The notes: a model not told the origin generated them from the sequence alone. DNA of 64,000 nucleotides from Kyrpidia spormannii (GCF_002804065.1 NZ_CP024955.1:1-64000); one strand, 5' to 3'; shown: positions 17,156-26,422, numbered from the stretch's first letter. A program made the numbers and translations.

Positions 17156-18040
17156 ATGGTGGAAGTGGGAACGTCCCGCGTGAAACGCGGTATGGCGGAG
17201 ATGCAAAAGGGCGGCGTCATCATGGATGTGGTGAACGCTGAACAGGCGAAGATCGCCGAGGAAGCGGGCGCGGTTGCCGTCATGGCATTGGAGCGGGTTC
17301 CGGCGGATATTCGGGCGGCCGGTGGCGTGGCCCGCATGGCCGATCCGACGGTGATCGAGGAAGTGATGAACGCCGTTTCCATTCCGGTCATGGCGAAAGC
17401 TCGGATTGGGCATTACGTCGAAGCCAAAGTTCTGGAAGCACTCGGCGTGGATTATATCGATGAGAGCGAAGTGCTTACTCCGGCGGATGATAAATATCAC
17501 ATCAACAAAAAAGAGTTCACCGTCCCCTTTGTTTGCGGCGCCAGGGATCTCGGGGAAGCCTTGCGGAGGATCGCTGAAGGGGCATCGATGATGCGAACCA
17601 AAGGGGAGGCGGGGACCGGGAACATCGTGGAAGCCGTCAAACACATGCGGACAATGATGGGCCAGATTCGCAAAGTCCAGAATATGTCCGAGGATGAGCT
17701 CGTGGCCGAGGCGAAGAATCTCGGTTGTCCCTATGAACTTCTCCTCGAAGTGAAGCGGCTCGGGCGGCTGCCCGTGGTCAATTTTGCGGCTGGCGGCGTG
17801 GCGACTCCGGCTGACGCAGCACTGATGATGCATCTTGGGGCGGATGGCGTGTTTGTAGGATCAGGTATTTTCAAATCGGAAAACCCTGCAAAATTTGCCA
17901 GGGCCATCGTGGAAGCCACCACTCATTACACGGATTACAAGTTGATCGCTGAACTGTCGAAGGGCCTCGGGGCTCCCATGAAGGGCATCGAATTGTCTAC
18001 TCTGGCAGAGACCGAGCGCTTGGCCGTGCGGGGTTGGTAA
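17156..18040 (+). CDS. pdxS: Pyridoxal 5'-phosphate synthase subunit PdxS
   Basis: PdxS condenses ribose 5-phosphate, glyceraldehyde 3-phosphate and ammonia into PLP in the DXP-independent pathway. The 294-residue barrel protein shows the family segments [20 protein letters not shown] and [20 protein letters not shown], and a second lysine-containing region in [23 protein letters not shown] precedes the ATG. PdxT follows two bases after its stop and supplies ammonia from glutamine, so the pair forms the synthase complex. Confidence 0.97.
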   Translation: MVEVGTSRVKRGMAEMQKGGVIMDVVNAEQAKIAEEAGAVAVMALERVPADIRAAGGVARMADPTVIEEVMNAVSIPVMAKARIGHYVEAKVLEALGVDYIDESEVLTPADDKYHINKKEFTVPFVCGARDLGEALRRIAEGASMMRTKGEAGTGNIVEAVKHMRTMMGQIRKVQNMSEDELVAEAKNLGCPYELLLEVKRLGRLPVVNFAAGGVATPADAALMMHLGADGVFVGSGIFKSENPAKFARAIVEATTHYTDYKLIAELSKGLGAPMKGIELSTLAETERLAVRGW

Positions 18041-18042
18041 CC

Positions 18043-18648
18043 GTGAAGATCGGCGTTCTCGGGCTTCAAGGAGATGTGCATGAACACCTGGAAAGGTTGC
18101 GGGATGTGGGCGTCGACCCCGTGATTGTTAAGAAGCCGCAGGACCTCGCTGAGCTCAGGGGATTGATCCTACCGGGGGGCGAGAGCACGACGATCGGAAA
18201 ACTAATGAGGAAATATGAGTTGCTCGAGCCCATCCGGGCAATGGGCCAGAATGGCATTCCACTATATGGAACGTGCGCAGGGATGATCCTGCTGGCTCGG
18301 GAGATTGAGGGTGGCGAAGAACCGCATCTCGCCCTAATGAACATTCGCGTGGCTCGGAATTCCTTTGGGCGCCAAAAAGATAGTTTTGAGACAGATCTCT
18401 CCATTGAAGGCATTGCAGGGCCGCCGTTTCGCGCCGTGTTTATCCGTGCGCCGCACGTAACCTCCGTGGGGGACGATGTGGAGGTGATGGCAGCCTTCAA
18501 CGGCCGGGTGGTGGCCGTGCGACAGGGCACTTTGCTGGCCACTTCTTTTCACCCGGAGCTTACCGATGATCCTCGCGTCCACGAGTATTTCGTGGAGATG
18601 TGCAGAAAAGCGGGGCTGCCAGTGGGCGGTACAGATTCTCGACTGTAA
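18043..18648 (+). CDS. pdxT: PLP synthase glutaminase subunit PdxT
   Basis: PdxT is a class I glutamine amidotransferase that passes ammonia to PdxS. From GTG 18043 the product is 201 residues with GGESTTI near 46-52, the nucleophile Cys78 in GTCAGM, and the His170/Glu172 pair in SFHPELT. A TTG at 18034 overlapping pdxS is in frame but would add three residues upstream of the conserved MKIGVLGLQGDV. Ribosome-site sequence is weak, consistent with translational coupling to pdxS. Confidence 0.96.
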   Translation: MKIGVLGLQGDVHEHLERLRDVGVDPVIVKKPQDLAELRGLILPGGESTTIGKLMRKYELLEPIRAMGQNGIPLYGTCAGMILLAREIEGGEEPHLALMNIRVARNSFGRQKDSFETDLSIEGIAGPPFRAVFIRAPHVTSVGDDVEVMAAFNGRVVAVRQGTLLATSFHPELTDDPRVHEYFVEMCRKAGLPVGGTDSRL

Positions 18649-18674
18649 TCAGCGGCGCTTTGCGCCGCAATCGT

Positions 18675-18762
18675 GGACAGGTGGCCGAGAGGTTGAAGGC
18701 GGCAGTCTTGAAAACTGCAGAGGGGAGACCCTCCGTGGGTTCGAATCCCACCCTGTCCGCCA
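18675..18762 (+). tRNA. tRNA-Ser (anticodon UGA)
   Basis: Acceptor arms GGACAGG and CCTGTCC pair, the anticodon stem GCAGT/ACTGC encloses loop CTTGAAA (anticodon TGA), a long variable arm follows as in class II serine tRNAs, the T arm is GTGGGTTCGAATCCCAC, and CCA is encoded. It lies 26 bases after pdxT; a small perfect hairpin GCGGCGC-TTT-GCGCCGC (18652-18668) lies between them. Confidence 0.97.
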
Positions 18763-18781
18763 AGACATTCTCAGTTGTAAC

Positions 18782-18816
18782 GCGGATTTCGTGTTTTCAT
18801 GGAATCCGCTGTTTTT
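18782..18816 (+). terminator. Terminator after tRNA-Ser(UGA)
   Basis: A 12-base stem (GCGGATTTCGTG, 18782-18793, with CATGGAATCCGC, 18798-18809; two wobble pairs) closes a TTTT loop and is followed by TGTTTTTATTG. It probably ends the pdxST-tRNA transcript. Confidence 0.88.
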
Positions 18817-18919
18817 ATTGCTTGCGGGTGCTTCCTGCCCGTGTTTTGGCCTTCGTGGGAACCGTGGAGACCATGGTATGATCAAGGGGGTGTTCAGGCG
18901 GGAGACGGGTCTGAGATGG

Positions 18920-19147
18920 TTATCGTACGTCCTTCCCGCCGTCTTGCTGGGTACTGGATTGACGGCGATTGGCGGCCTTGGACCGCTGAAGGGCCTCTAG
19001 GTCTTCGTGATCGGCACTATCCCGGGAAAACTCGACATCCTCAGCCTCAGCGATACGAGTGGTATTTCGGTGTGGACCAAAAGGAGGATGTTCGTTGCCT
19101 TGGGATCTGTGATAGACATGGGGATGTTTTCCGTGGTTGTGCGGCAT
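18920..19147 (-). CDS. YfhD-like small protein
   Basis: A 75-residue hydrophilic protein starting at the ATG complementary to 19145-19147, with a near-perfect GGAAGGAGGG ribosome site six bases upstream. The N-terminus is His/Asn-rich (MPHNHGKHPHVYHRS), and the C-terminal half, VEFSRDSADHEDLEALQRSK followed by AANRRQ, resembles my memory of the YfhD family of Bacillus (a small, spore-associated group of unknown role). Assignment rests on this recalled pattern. Frames on the plus strand across the same bases lack a ribosome site and look like shadows. Confidence 0.7.
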   Translation of the reverse strand: MPHNHGKHPHVYHRSQGNEHPPFGPHRNTTRIAEAEDVEFSRDSADHEDLEALQRSKAANRRQSSTQQDGGKDVR

Positions 19148-19201
19148 GATGGACCCTCCTTCCCGTGACATTAAAGTTAAAATGGCGCCTGGAAGGTCTC
19201 G

Positions 19202-19837
19202 TTATGCGTTTGGCGTGTTTTGCGTGTTCCTCTGATCTTCGGGTACTTGGCGGGCATGACGAGTCCGCTGTCGCCTCCAGATGAACACACCAAGTCCGAC
19301 GATTACCACTGGCGCCACGATGTACCAGTAACGTGCGATCGAGGCGGCGACGGGGTGGACCAAGGTTGTGAGGGTGCGGCCCAGGACAAGAAAAGTCACG
19401 GCCCATAGGATAGACCCAATGACGGTGTACAGGGTAAAATCAAACCAAGAAATGCGACCGATTCCCGCGAGGTAAGGGATCACCTGTCGCACCCCGGCGA
19501 TATATCGGCCGAAGATCAACATGAGGATTTTATACCGATTCAACCAGCGTTCTCCCTTGACCATGTGTGCAGGCTTGATGCCGACCCAACGACCGTATTT
19601 TAGAAGCACATGCCGCCCCAAGTAACGGCCAATGGCGTAGGCGATGACGGAGCCGATCACGGAGCCCGCGGCCACTGCCGTGACGGCGGGGATGAGGTCA
19701 AGTTTTTTGGCCGCGATCAGCGTGCCGGCGAGGGTTATGATGGTCTCACTGGGAGTGGGCAAGATCGGGTCCAGTACCATGAGCAGGAACAGACCCCAGT
19801 AACCGTAGGCCATTAATGAAGAGATCAACGCATCCAT
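19202..19837 (-). CDS. DedA family membrane protein
   Basis: A 211-residue integral membrane protein with the DedA/VTT layout: N-terminal helix, re-entrant region with PTPSETIITLAGTLIA, then GSVIAYAIGRYLGR, and the signature FGRYIAGVRQVIPYLAG. DedA proteins are membrane carriers, and some (UptA in B. subtilis) recycle undecaprenyl phosphate across the membrane. The C-terminal tail is polar and basic. It is transcribed away from a second DedA gene at 19989, so two paralogues share one intergenic region of about 150 bases. Confidence 0.92.
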   Translation of the reverse strand: MDALISSLMAYGYWGLFLLMVLDPILPTPSETIITLAGTLIAAKKLDLIPAVTAVAAGSVIGSVIAYAIGRYLGRHVLLKYGRWVGIKPAHMVKGERWLNRYKILMLIFGRYIAGVRQVIPYLAGIGRISWFDFTLYTVIGSILWAVTFLVLGRTLTTLVHPVAASIARYWYIVAPVVIVGLGVFIWRRQRTRHARQVPEDQRNTQNTPNA

Positions 19838-19988
19838 CCGGGCACCGCCTTTGCGAGGATTATCCCGCGTTCAACTGCGTTCTTTGCTCGTCCGGCGTAC
19901 ACATCCTCTCAGATTTCGGACGAAAATGCAACTATCCGCGCGGAGGGGTGTACAATCGCAAGGATCACGTATTGGTGAGGTGTAACGA

Positions 19989-20600
19989 TTGTCCAGTTTG
20001 TTGTCTGCCATATCCGATTTCACGATTCAACTCGTCCAGTCCTATGGTTACCTGGGAGTTTTTATTGGCATGACTCTGGAGAGCGCCTGTATTCCCCTGC
20101 CCAGTGAAGTGATCATGCCCTTTGCGGGGTACATGGTTGGGCGGGGATACCTCAATCTCGGCTGGGTGATTCTCGCCGGTACGGTCGGGAATGTGGTTGG
20201 CTCCTTGATTGCTTATTACGTCGGCATCAAGGGCGGTCGAGCTTTTCTCGAAAGGTACGGGCGGTACATTTGGATCCACCATCGGCACTTGGACCAAGCA
20301 GACCATTGGTTCGCCCGTCGGGGCGAAGTGACCGTTTTCGTCGGGCGCCTGCTTCCCGCCATCCGGACTTTTATCTCCCTGCCGGCCGGAATTGCCAGGA
20401 TGCCCGTGGGACGGTTTATTCTGTACAGCGCCGTAGGGTCCCTCCCTTGGGTGTGGGTGTTGGCTTTGGTGGGGGTGAAGCTTGGGGAGCATTGGGAGTC
20501 GATCCAGCATTACACGCACCCGCTCACCCTGGCAGTGGGAGTGGTGGTGTTGGCAGCCATCGTTATTTTTGTGGTGCGGGCAAAACGAAAACAACGATGA
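19989..20600 (+). CDS. DedA family membrane protein, second copy
   Basis: A 203-residue DedA/VTT membrane protein starting at TTG 19989 after GAGGTG. It shows the family segments ESACIPLPSEVIMPFAGYMV, GSLIAYYVGIKGGRAF and VGRLLPAIRTFISLPAG (glycine, arginine and proline signature). A possible promoter with TACAAT at 19951-19956 lies upstream. Its TGA overlaps the ATG of the following PAP2 phosphatase, indicating translational coupling. An Und-P flippase coupled to an Und-PP phosphatase would make a lipid-carrier recycling unit, but that is inference. Confidence 0.93.
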   Translation: MSSLLSAISDFTIQLVQSYGYLGVFIGMTLESACIPLPSEVIMPFAGYMVGRGYLNLGWVILAGTVGNVVGSLIAYYVGIKGGRAFLERYGRYIWIHHRHLDQADHWFARRGEVTVFVGRLLPAIRTFISLPAGIARMPVGRFILYSAVGSLPWVWVLALVGVKLGEHWESIQHYTHPLTLAVGVVVLAAIVIFVVRAKRKQR

Positions 20601-21238
20601 CGAAGCACGATACGACGAACCGGGCGATTCAAATCGTTGGACTGGCGGTTTTCGCCGGCTTGGCGGTGGCCGTGCAGAGCGGATGGACCAAGGGTTTCGA
20701 CTGGGGCGTATTGATTTGGTTGCGGAGTCACGCCTCGCCCACGCTGACTTGGGTGATGAAAATCATCACCGATCTTGGTTCCTGGGTGGTCGTCGTGCCG
20801 GTTTCGGTTCTGGTTGCGCTATGGCTGTACAGCGATAGGGAACGCCGAGGTGATTTTCCGTTCTTTGTTCTTGCAGTGGCGGGAGCCAGTTTGTTAAACG
20901 GGCTGCTCAAATGGGCCTTTCAGCGCCCCAGGCCGGGATTCGGTCTAGTAGAGGCGGCGGGGTACAGTTTTCCCAGCGGCCATTCGATGGAAGCCTTCTC
21001 ATTTTACGGGTCAGTGGCGATACTCCTTTGGGGATACGCGCGATCTCGGCGGGCCAAAGTGATGCTTGCCGGCAGTGCAGCGGTCCTGGTGGCCGCCGTG
21101 GGTCTCAGTCGGATGTACCTCGGGGTCCATTATCCAAGCGACGTGATCGGTGGTTTTATTGCTAGTACCATCTGGCTGAGCCTATGTGCCCAGTATGCCC
21201 GGGGGCGCCGGGATTCCGGGCGCCGGGCGGTGGAATGA
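20597..21238 (+). CDS. PAP2 superfamily phosphatase (undecaprenyl-PP phosphatase-like)
   Basis: A 213-residue membrane phosphatase starting at ATG 20597, overlapping the DedA stop by four bases. All three PAP2 motifs are present: K105 through RP (112-113) in KWAFQRPRP, PSGH at 126-129, and SR (171-172) with His178 and Asp182 in SRMYLGVHYPSD. Five to six hydrophobic segments fit the fold. Relatives dephosphorylate undecaprenyl pyrophosphate, phosphatidylglycerol phosphate or phosphatidic acid, and the sequence alone does not separate these. Confidence 0.9.
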   Translation: MTKHDTTNRAIQIVGLAVFAGLAVAVQSGWTKGFDWGVLIWLRSHASPTLTWVMKIITDLGSWVVVVPVSVLVALWLYSDRERRGDFPFFVLAVAGASLLNGLLKWAFQRPRPGFGLVEAAGYSFPSGHSMEAFSFYGSVAILLWGYARSRRAKVMLAGSAAVLVAAVGLSRMYLGVHYPSDVIGGFIASTIWLSLCAQYARGRRDSGRRAVE

Positions 21239-21289
21239 AACGCTTGATTTGAAGAGATCCGGGCGAAAGGGAGTAATGGGGGGCGGATT

Positions 21290-21535
21290 GTGAAACTTCT
21301 CATCGCATTGATCGTGTTTGCCGGTTGCCTCACTGTACAACGATTGGCGCTACACCGCCGGGCCTTTGGCAGGTCGTTGTTTATCACCGCTATGGGCTTT
21401 TTGACATCGGTGATTGTAGGGATCTCTCCTTATCCCCCGGCAAAATACGTCTCACAAGGGCTTTTTTGGGCCACATGGGTCTTTATTGGGTTTATGACGG
21501 TGGTCTCAATTCTGCGTCTGCGCCATCGGCATTGA
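21290..21535 (+). CDS. Small hydrophobic membrane protein, unknown function
   Basis: An 81-residue protein from GTG 21290 with GGGGGGCGG just upstream. Hydrophobic segments at about 2-16, 26-44 and 55-73 suggest two or three membrane passes, with a basic C-terminus RLRHRH. I do not recognise a family. It follows the PAP2 gene by about 50 bases on the same strand and may belong to that unit. Confidence 0.55.
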   Translation: MKLLIALIVFAGCLTVQRLALHRRAFGRSLFITAMGFLTSVIVGISPYPPAKYVSQGLFWATWVFIGFMTVVSILRLRHRH

Positions 21536-21653
21536 GGGCGGATCCTTGCGTGCCCGGGCCGGTGTGTGCGCGGTTTGGCAGGACCTGCCCAAAAGAGAAA
21601 TCCCCGGGTGCCCTTGGGTACGGTGCTGTTGCGGATGGCGAGGCGCGGATTCC

Positions 21654-21683
21654 TTGAGAAAGGTGCTCTTGGCGTGATATAAT
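21654..21683 (+). promoter_or_regulatory. Promoter for the tRNA-Ser/tRNA-Arg pair
   Basis: TTGAGA (21654-21659) and a perfect TATAAT (21678-21683) are spaced by 18 bases and lie 16 bases before the first tRNA. Confidence 0.72.
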
Positions 21684-21699
21684 GGATGATGGCCAATGT

Positions 21700-21791
21700 G
21701 GAGAGATGGCCGAGCTGGTCGAAGGCGCTCCCCTGCTAAGGGAGTATACCCCAAAAGGGTATCGAGGGTTCGAATCCCTCTCTCTCCGCCA
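21700..21791 (+). tRNA. tRNA-Ser (anticodon GCU)
   Basis: Acceptor GGAGAGA pairs with TCTCTCC, anticodon stem CTCCC/GGGAG encloses CTGCTAA (anticodon GCT), a long variable arm follows, the T arm is GAGGGTTCGAATCCCTC, and CCA is encoded. Confidence 0.97.
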
Positions 21792-21831
21792 AGCCTGACT
21801 GCGGCCCTCCGAAGCCGCAGTCGAGGTTCAT

Positions 21832-21910
21832 GCGCCCGTAGCTCAGGTGGATAGAGCGGTGGTTTCCTAAACCGCGTCTTGCGGGGGTTCGAGTCCCTCC
21901 GGGCGCACCA
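21832..21910 (+). tRNA. tRNA-Arg (anticodon CCU)
   Basis: Acceptor GCGCCCG pairs with CGGGCGC, the anticodon stem GTGGT/ACCGC (one wobble) encloses TTCCTAA (anticodon CCT), the T arm is GGGGGTTCGAGTCCCTC, and CCA is encoded. It reads AGG codons. An accessory gene block begins directly after it. Confidence 0.96.
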
Positions 21911-21955
21911 GCGAGAGGCCGCAGCCGCAACGTTTAAAGGGAGGTAGTTCCCCAC

Positions 21956-21989
21956 ACAAAAAGCCGCCCCGCCTGACGCGCGGAGCGGC
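21956..21989 (-). terminator. Terminator of the DUF2255/cupin/dehydrogenase unit
   Basis: On the minus strand GCCGCTCCGC and GGCGGGGCGGC form a GC-rich stem with one internal mismatch followed by TTTTTGTG. It lies about 45 bases after the DUF2255 stop. Confidence 0.8.
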
Positions 21990-22033
21990 ATCGATCACCG
22001 TTGCAGAGGTGGGGCATCCGAAACGGATGTGAC

Positions 22034-22417
22034 TCAGGTGGTTGTTTCGCGTGGCAGGATCTTGACCGTCGCGGCCCGGGCCCGCGAGCCAATCATCGGA
22101 GCCAGATACGGACTGCTACGGTATTTCGCCCGGTAAGCGTCATCGATGAGGTCGTTGATGGGCCCATCGACAGGTTCGAACGTCACTTCCTTCGTCATGC
22201 CGGCGACGGTGATCCGCCCCGCCTTCTGCCGTAGCGCAGCCTGGTACCAGCGAGAAGCCTTCCCGTTGTAGGCGCGCACATACACAGCGTCGCCGACGAC
22301 AACGGACCAGATCCAGGTCGGGGTGCCGTAGGTCACCCCGTCTTCGCGAAAGGGTGAAATATGCAAGTCATCCGCCTCAGCGATTTTACACAGCTCATCC
22401 TCAGACCAAGTGCTCAT
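22034..22417 (-). CDS. DUF2255 family protein
   Basis: A 127-residue soluble protein whose sequence (WSEDELCKIAEADDLHISPF, then VVVGDAVYVRAYNGKASRWY and the late DDAYRAKY) fits DUF2255, a family of unknown function found beside oxidoreductases and TetR regulators. Its ATG has AAGGAGGG upstream. It is the last gene of a three-gene minus-strand unit with the cupin and dehydrogenase and is followed by a terminator. Confidence 0.78.
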   Translation of the reverse strand: MSTWSEDELCKIAEADDLHISPFREDGVTYGTPTWIWSVVVGDAVYVRAYNGKASRWYQAALRQKAGRITVAGMTKEVTFEPVDGPINDLIDDAYRAKYRSSPYLAPMIGSRARAATVKILPRETTT

Positions 22418-22475
22418 GTATCGGCCCTCCTTGATTTACCGGGAGCGGTGCAGAAGCATCATACGTCGCCCTGTC

Positions 22476-22871
22476 CTAACGCCGATATTGTTCATCGCTC
22501 ACCTTTTCCATCCAATCGGCATTCTTGCCGTCAAGAGATTCCTGAATGGCAATGTGTGTCATGCTCGTCGTTGGCGATGCACCGTGCCAATGTTTCTCAC
22601 CGGGCGGGAACCAAACCACATCACCCGGTCGAATTTCTTCAACCGGACCGCCCCATCGCTGTACCCAGCCGTAACCTGCGATCACGATGAGGGTCTGACC
22701 CAACGGATGGCTGTGCCATGCCGTGCGTGCGCCGGGTTCGAACGTGACGCTCGCGGCGCTGACGCGCGCCGGTGCAGGTGCCTCCCACAATTTGTCCACT
22801 CGCACATTGCCGGTGAAATACTCCGACGGCCCTCTACCGGAAGGCTGTGAACCCGCTCGTTGAATTTCCAT
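22476..22871 (-). CDS. Cupin-domain protein
   Basis: A 131-residue single cupin. The metal-binding first motif appears as [20 protein letters not shown] (His-x-His and the downstream residues) and the second as [17 protein letters not shown], with His residues in place. Relatives are often annotated as carboxymuconolactone decarboxylase-associated or mandelonitrile lyase-like cupins. I place the start at the ATG complementary to 22869-22871 because AAAAGGAGGGG lies just upstream; a longer frame exists but has no support. It lies between the dehydrogenase and DUF2255 genes. Confidence 0.88.
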   Translation of the reverse strand: MEIQRAGSQPSGRGPSEYFTGNVRVDKLWEAPAPARVSAASVTFEPGARTAWHSHPLGQTLIVIAGYGWVQRWGGPVEEIRPGDVVWFPPGEKHWHGASPTTSMTHIAIQESLDGKNADWMEKVSDEQYRR

Positions 22872-23006
22872 AACAAACCCCTCCTTTTCGTTCACACTCA
22901 GTTTTCCGGAATGACTTCGTTGACGCAGTTCCAGCATTGACCCTCTTAGGGAAGACATTTTAGCCAGGTTGGAGGATCAGTGAGTGTCAGTACGGGCCTC
23001 GCGGCT

Positions 23007-24023
23007 TTACGGGATCAGCAGTGCCTTGATCGCGCGACGCTCGCTCATCGCCCGGTAGCCCTCTGCCACCTGATCGAGCGGAAGCCTCAGGTCAAATACC
23101 TTGCCGGGGTTGATCTTCCGGTTCCACACCAAGTCAATCATTTCCGGCAGGAAGCGACGAACCGGGGCTGGGCCGCCGTGAAGGTGGACATGGGCAAAGA
23201 ACAACTCCTGTCCATCGAGTTCTACCCCGTGCGGCACGCCCACGTAACTCACGTACCCGCCCGGGCGGGCCGACCGGATCGCCTGCATCATCGCCTCCTG
23301 CGTGCCCACACACTCCAGTACCGAATGAGCACCAAGCCCGTCGGTCAAGTCCTTGATGCGCGCCACGCCCTCGTCACCGCGGTCGGGTACGATGTCCGTC
23401 GCACCGAATTCGCGGGCCAGCTTCTGCCGTGCCGGATTCCGGCTCATGATGATAATCCGCTCGGCCCCCATTTGCTTGGCCGCAATCACCGCACACAAGC
23501 CAACCGCGCCGTCCCCCACGACGACGACCGTCTTGCCCGGCTTCACGTTCGCTGCGTCCGCTGCGAACCAGCCTGTCCCCATGACATCAGACAAAGTCAA
23601 CAGGCTCGGGATCAGGTCGTCAGGCGGAAGATCCGGAGTCGCGACGAGCGTACCGTCCGCAAGCGGCACGCGCAGCCGGGTCGCCTGCGCACCTCCCACG
23701 AACTCCCTGTGCACACACGACGACTGGTAGCCGTCATGACAGATTGCGCAGGTGTTGTCCGACGCGAAGAACGAACCGATGACAAATTGGCCCGGCTTGA
23801 CCGATTTGACGGCGCTTCCGACTTCCTCGACGATCCCGCAATACTCATGCCCCATCGGGGTTGGCTGCGTGACTGGATTGATCCCACGATAGTCCCACAA
23901 GTCGGACCCGCACACACAGGCAGCGACAATCTGGATGATGGCATCGGTCGGCTTCAGGATCTTCGGATCGTCAAGCTCCTCAAAACGGACATCCCCTGGG
24001 CCATACAGGACAGCACCTTTCAC
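23007..24023 (-). CDS. Zinc-dependent alcohol dehydrogenase family protein
   Basis: A 338-residue medium-chain dehydrogenase. Catalytic zinc ligands are Cys38 (CVCGSDLW) and His59-Glu60 (GHEYCG). The structural-zinc lobe has Cys92, Cys95 and Cys103 in CAICHDGYQSSC. The NAD(P) fold shows VVVVGDGAVGLCAV near 168-181. The start is GTG with AAAGGGGAG upstream. Substrate is not predictable. It heads the minus-strand unit and is transcribed away from the TetR gene, which is the probable regulator. Confidence 0.92.
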   Translation of the reverse strand: MKGAVLYGPGDVRFEELDDPKILKPTDAIIQIVAACVCGSDLWDYRGINPVTQPTPMGHEYCGIVEEVGSAVKSVKPGQFVIGSFFASDNTCAICHDGYQSSCVHREFVGGAQATRLRVPLADGTLVATPDLPPDDLIPSLLTLSDVMGTGWFAADAANVKPGKTVVVVGDGAVGLCAVIAAKQMGAERIIIMSRNPARQKLAREFGATDIVPDRGDEGVARIKDLTDGLGAHSVLECVGTQEAMMQAIRSARPGGYVSYVGVPHGVELDGQELFFAHVHLHGGPAPVRRFLPEMIDLVWNRKINPGKVFDLRLPLDQVAEGYRAMSERRAIKALLIP

Positions 24024-24116
24024 GAGCGGACTCCCCTTTCGTTGAGATTTTCCTGGAAGGGCGTCTCAAAAACCCCGACCCTGTAGGCCGATTCGTTCAG
24101 CCTTTCAGGCTCAACA

Positions 24117-24209
24117 TTGATTGTTTAATCAACACACGTTTATAATCATAACCAGACATCGAACACGCGCAATCGTTAAATGCACACCGTTTGTCGATTA
24201 ATCAACACA
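24117..24209. promoter_or_regulatory. Candidate TetR operators between dehydrogenase and tetR
   Basis: The divergent region (24024-24258) has an exact 12-base direct repeat TTAATCAACACA at 24125-24136 and 24198-24209. The first copy lies in a palindrome TTGATT-GTTT-AATCAA (24117-24132). The second lies in TGT-C-GATTAATC-A-ACA (24193-24208), a perfect GATTAATC centre with matching outer TGT/ACA. Two such sites between divergent genes are the usual TetR layout. Confidence 0.6.
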
Positions 24210-24258
24210 TGAGATGATATTGTTCATGACTCTATGGATGGGGTTGGTGATTCTCACT

Positions 24259-24804
24259 GTGTCGAAGGTCGATAGAAGAGTCCTCAAATCTCGCGAGGCG
24301 ATAAAAAATGCGGTGCTCGAACTGATGTCTGAAAAAACCTTCGACGAAATCACGATTCAAGATATCGCGGACAGAGCCAATGTGAACAGAGGCACCATCT
24401 ACCTCCATTACACCGACAAATTCGATCTGCTGGATAAGCTCATCGAAGAGCACATCGAAGAGATGCGCAACATCGCCGCGTGGGCGTGTGAACTGGATTG
24501 GATCGAGGCGACGAGGATCTTCTTCGAGTACTTCGAGAGCCATTATCTGTTCTTTTCAACCATGTTGGCCAGCAAAGGTGCGCCGTCCTTTCGCAGTCGA
24601 TTCCTCGAATACCTGATTGGATCGTTTCGGAGTGAATTGCATAAAGAAGGAACAAAGGACCAGCGCATCGATGAAGATGTGATGCTTAGATTTATCGGAA
24701 CTGCCTACGTAGGGGTCGTGGAGTGGTGGATCACCACGGGCATGCCGTATTCACCCGCGGTCATGGCAGAGCAAGTGGGATTGTTGTTGGAAAGGCATTT
24801 CTAA
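24259..24804 (+). CDS. TetR/AcrR family transcriptional regulator
   Basis: A TetR-type repressor with N-terminal helix-turn-helix (ITIQDIADRANVNRGTIYLH at about 31-50, then YTDKFDLL) and a helical C-terminal ligand domain resembling TetR_C_7-type regulators. I choose GTG 24259 (181 residues) because GGTGATT eight bases upstream matches the extended Shine-Dalgarno; an upstream ATG at 24214 lacks a ribosome site and would add 15 hydrophobic residues unlike the family. It is divergent from the dehydrogenase unit and likely represses it and itself. Confidence 0.9.
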   Translation: MSKVDRRVLKSREAIKNAVLELMSEKTFDEITIQDIADRANVNRGTIYLHYTDKFDLLDKLIEEHIEEMRNIAAWACELDWIEATRIFFEYFESHYLFFSTMLASKGAPSFRSRFLEYLIGSFRSELHKEGTKDQRIDEDVMLRFIGTAYVGVVEWWITTGMPYSPAVMAEQVGLLLERHF

Positions 24805-24954
24805 ACCCATCCAAGCTATGCCATATCAACAGCGGAGCAACGACACTTCATCAGGTGTTAACTGAATCGAAGGAGCAGCCACCGCATCTTCTCTGATCTT
24901 CAATTGAGTCCCTGTAACGCCTTAGAGTAGCTGCCGAAACCGGCCAGTAGAGCA

Positions 24955-25882
<928 letters not shown>

Positions 25883-25945
25883 GAGCGTACAACCTTCGAG
25901 TAACACGAAGTCAAGCTGGCGAACAAAATCTTGAGGTGTTGTACG

Positions 25946-26416
25946 ATGTACACTGTGAAAGAAGTCGCTAGACTGCTTGGTCTGACGGAACATACCGTTC
26001 GCTTCTATACCGATAAGGGACTGGTCCCTAATGTACAGCGTGACAGCCATAATAACCGTCTTTTCGACGACAAGTCGTTGGATTGGCTCACGGGCGTAAA
26101 ATACTTGAAACAATGCGGAATGTCAGTAAAAGACATCAAAAGGTACGTCGATTTGTGTTTGGAGGGCGATTCCACCATTCAGGAACGCTACGAAATCATT
26201 TTGAAATATAAATCCGCTGCTTTGGTGCAGTTGGAGGAAGCAAAACGAAGAGCGAAATACATGGAGGACAAAGCCAATCACTACCTGAACATTATCAACC
26301 ACGTGATCCCAGACGATACAAATCCCGGGAAGTGGGGAGAAAAAGCAAACGCAAAAGTAAACGCAAAGGCACCATCAAAGAATCACGGGCGCCAGCATGA
26401 GTTGCAATGCCAATAA
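25946..26416 (+). CDS. MerR family transcriptional regulator
   Basis: A 156-residue MerR protein: winged helix-turn-helix at the N-terminus (MYTVKEVARLLGLTEHTVRF, then YTDKGLV), a long dimerisation helix (about 85-120) and a Lys/Asn-rich C-terminal tail of low complexity. No cysteine pair for metal sensing is seen in the C-terminal part. The start is ATG 25946 with GAGGTG upstream. Its position opposite the aldo/keto reductase and the palindrome between them make that gene the likely target. Confidence 0.9.
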   Translation: MYTVKEVARLLGLTEHTVRFYTDKGLVPNVQRDSHNNRLFDDKSLDWLTGVKYLKQCGMSVKDIKRYVDLCLEGDSTIQERYEIILKYKSAALVQLEEAKRRAKYMEDKANHYLNIINHVIPDDTNPGKWGEKANAKVNAKAPSKNHGRQHELQCQ

Positions 26417-26422
26417 AAACAG

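Noticed and set aside
18878..19000. Plus-strand 40-codon hydrophobic frame
   Set aside because: No ribosome site, and it is antisense to the better supported YfhD-like gene.
22980..24086. Plus-strand frame of 368 codons across the dehydrogenase gene
   Set aside because: It is the antisense shadow of a clear zinc dehydrogenase with intact motifs; its composition (Arg/His rich) is not protein-like.
24214..24258. Upstream ATG starts for the TetR gene
   Set aside because: No ribosome site; the added residues are hydrophobic and unlike the family, whereas GTG 24259 has GGTGATT at good spacing.
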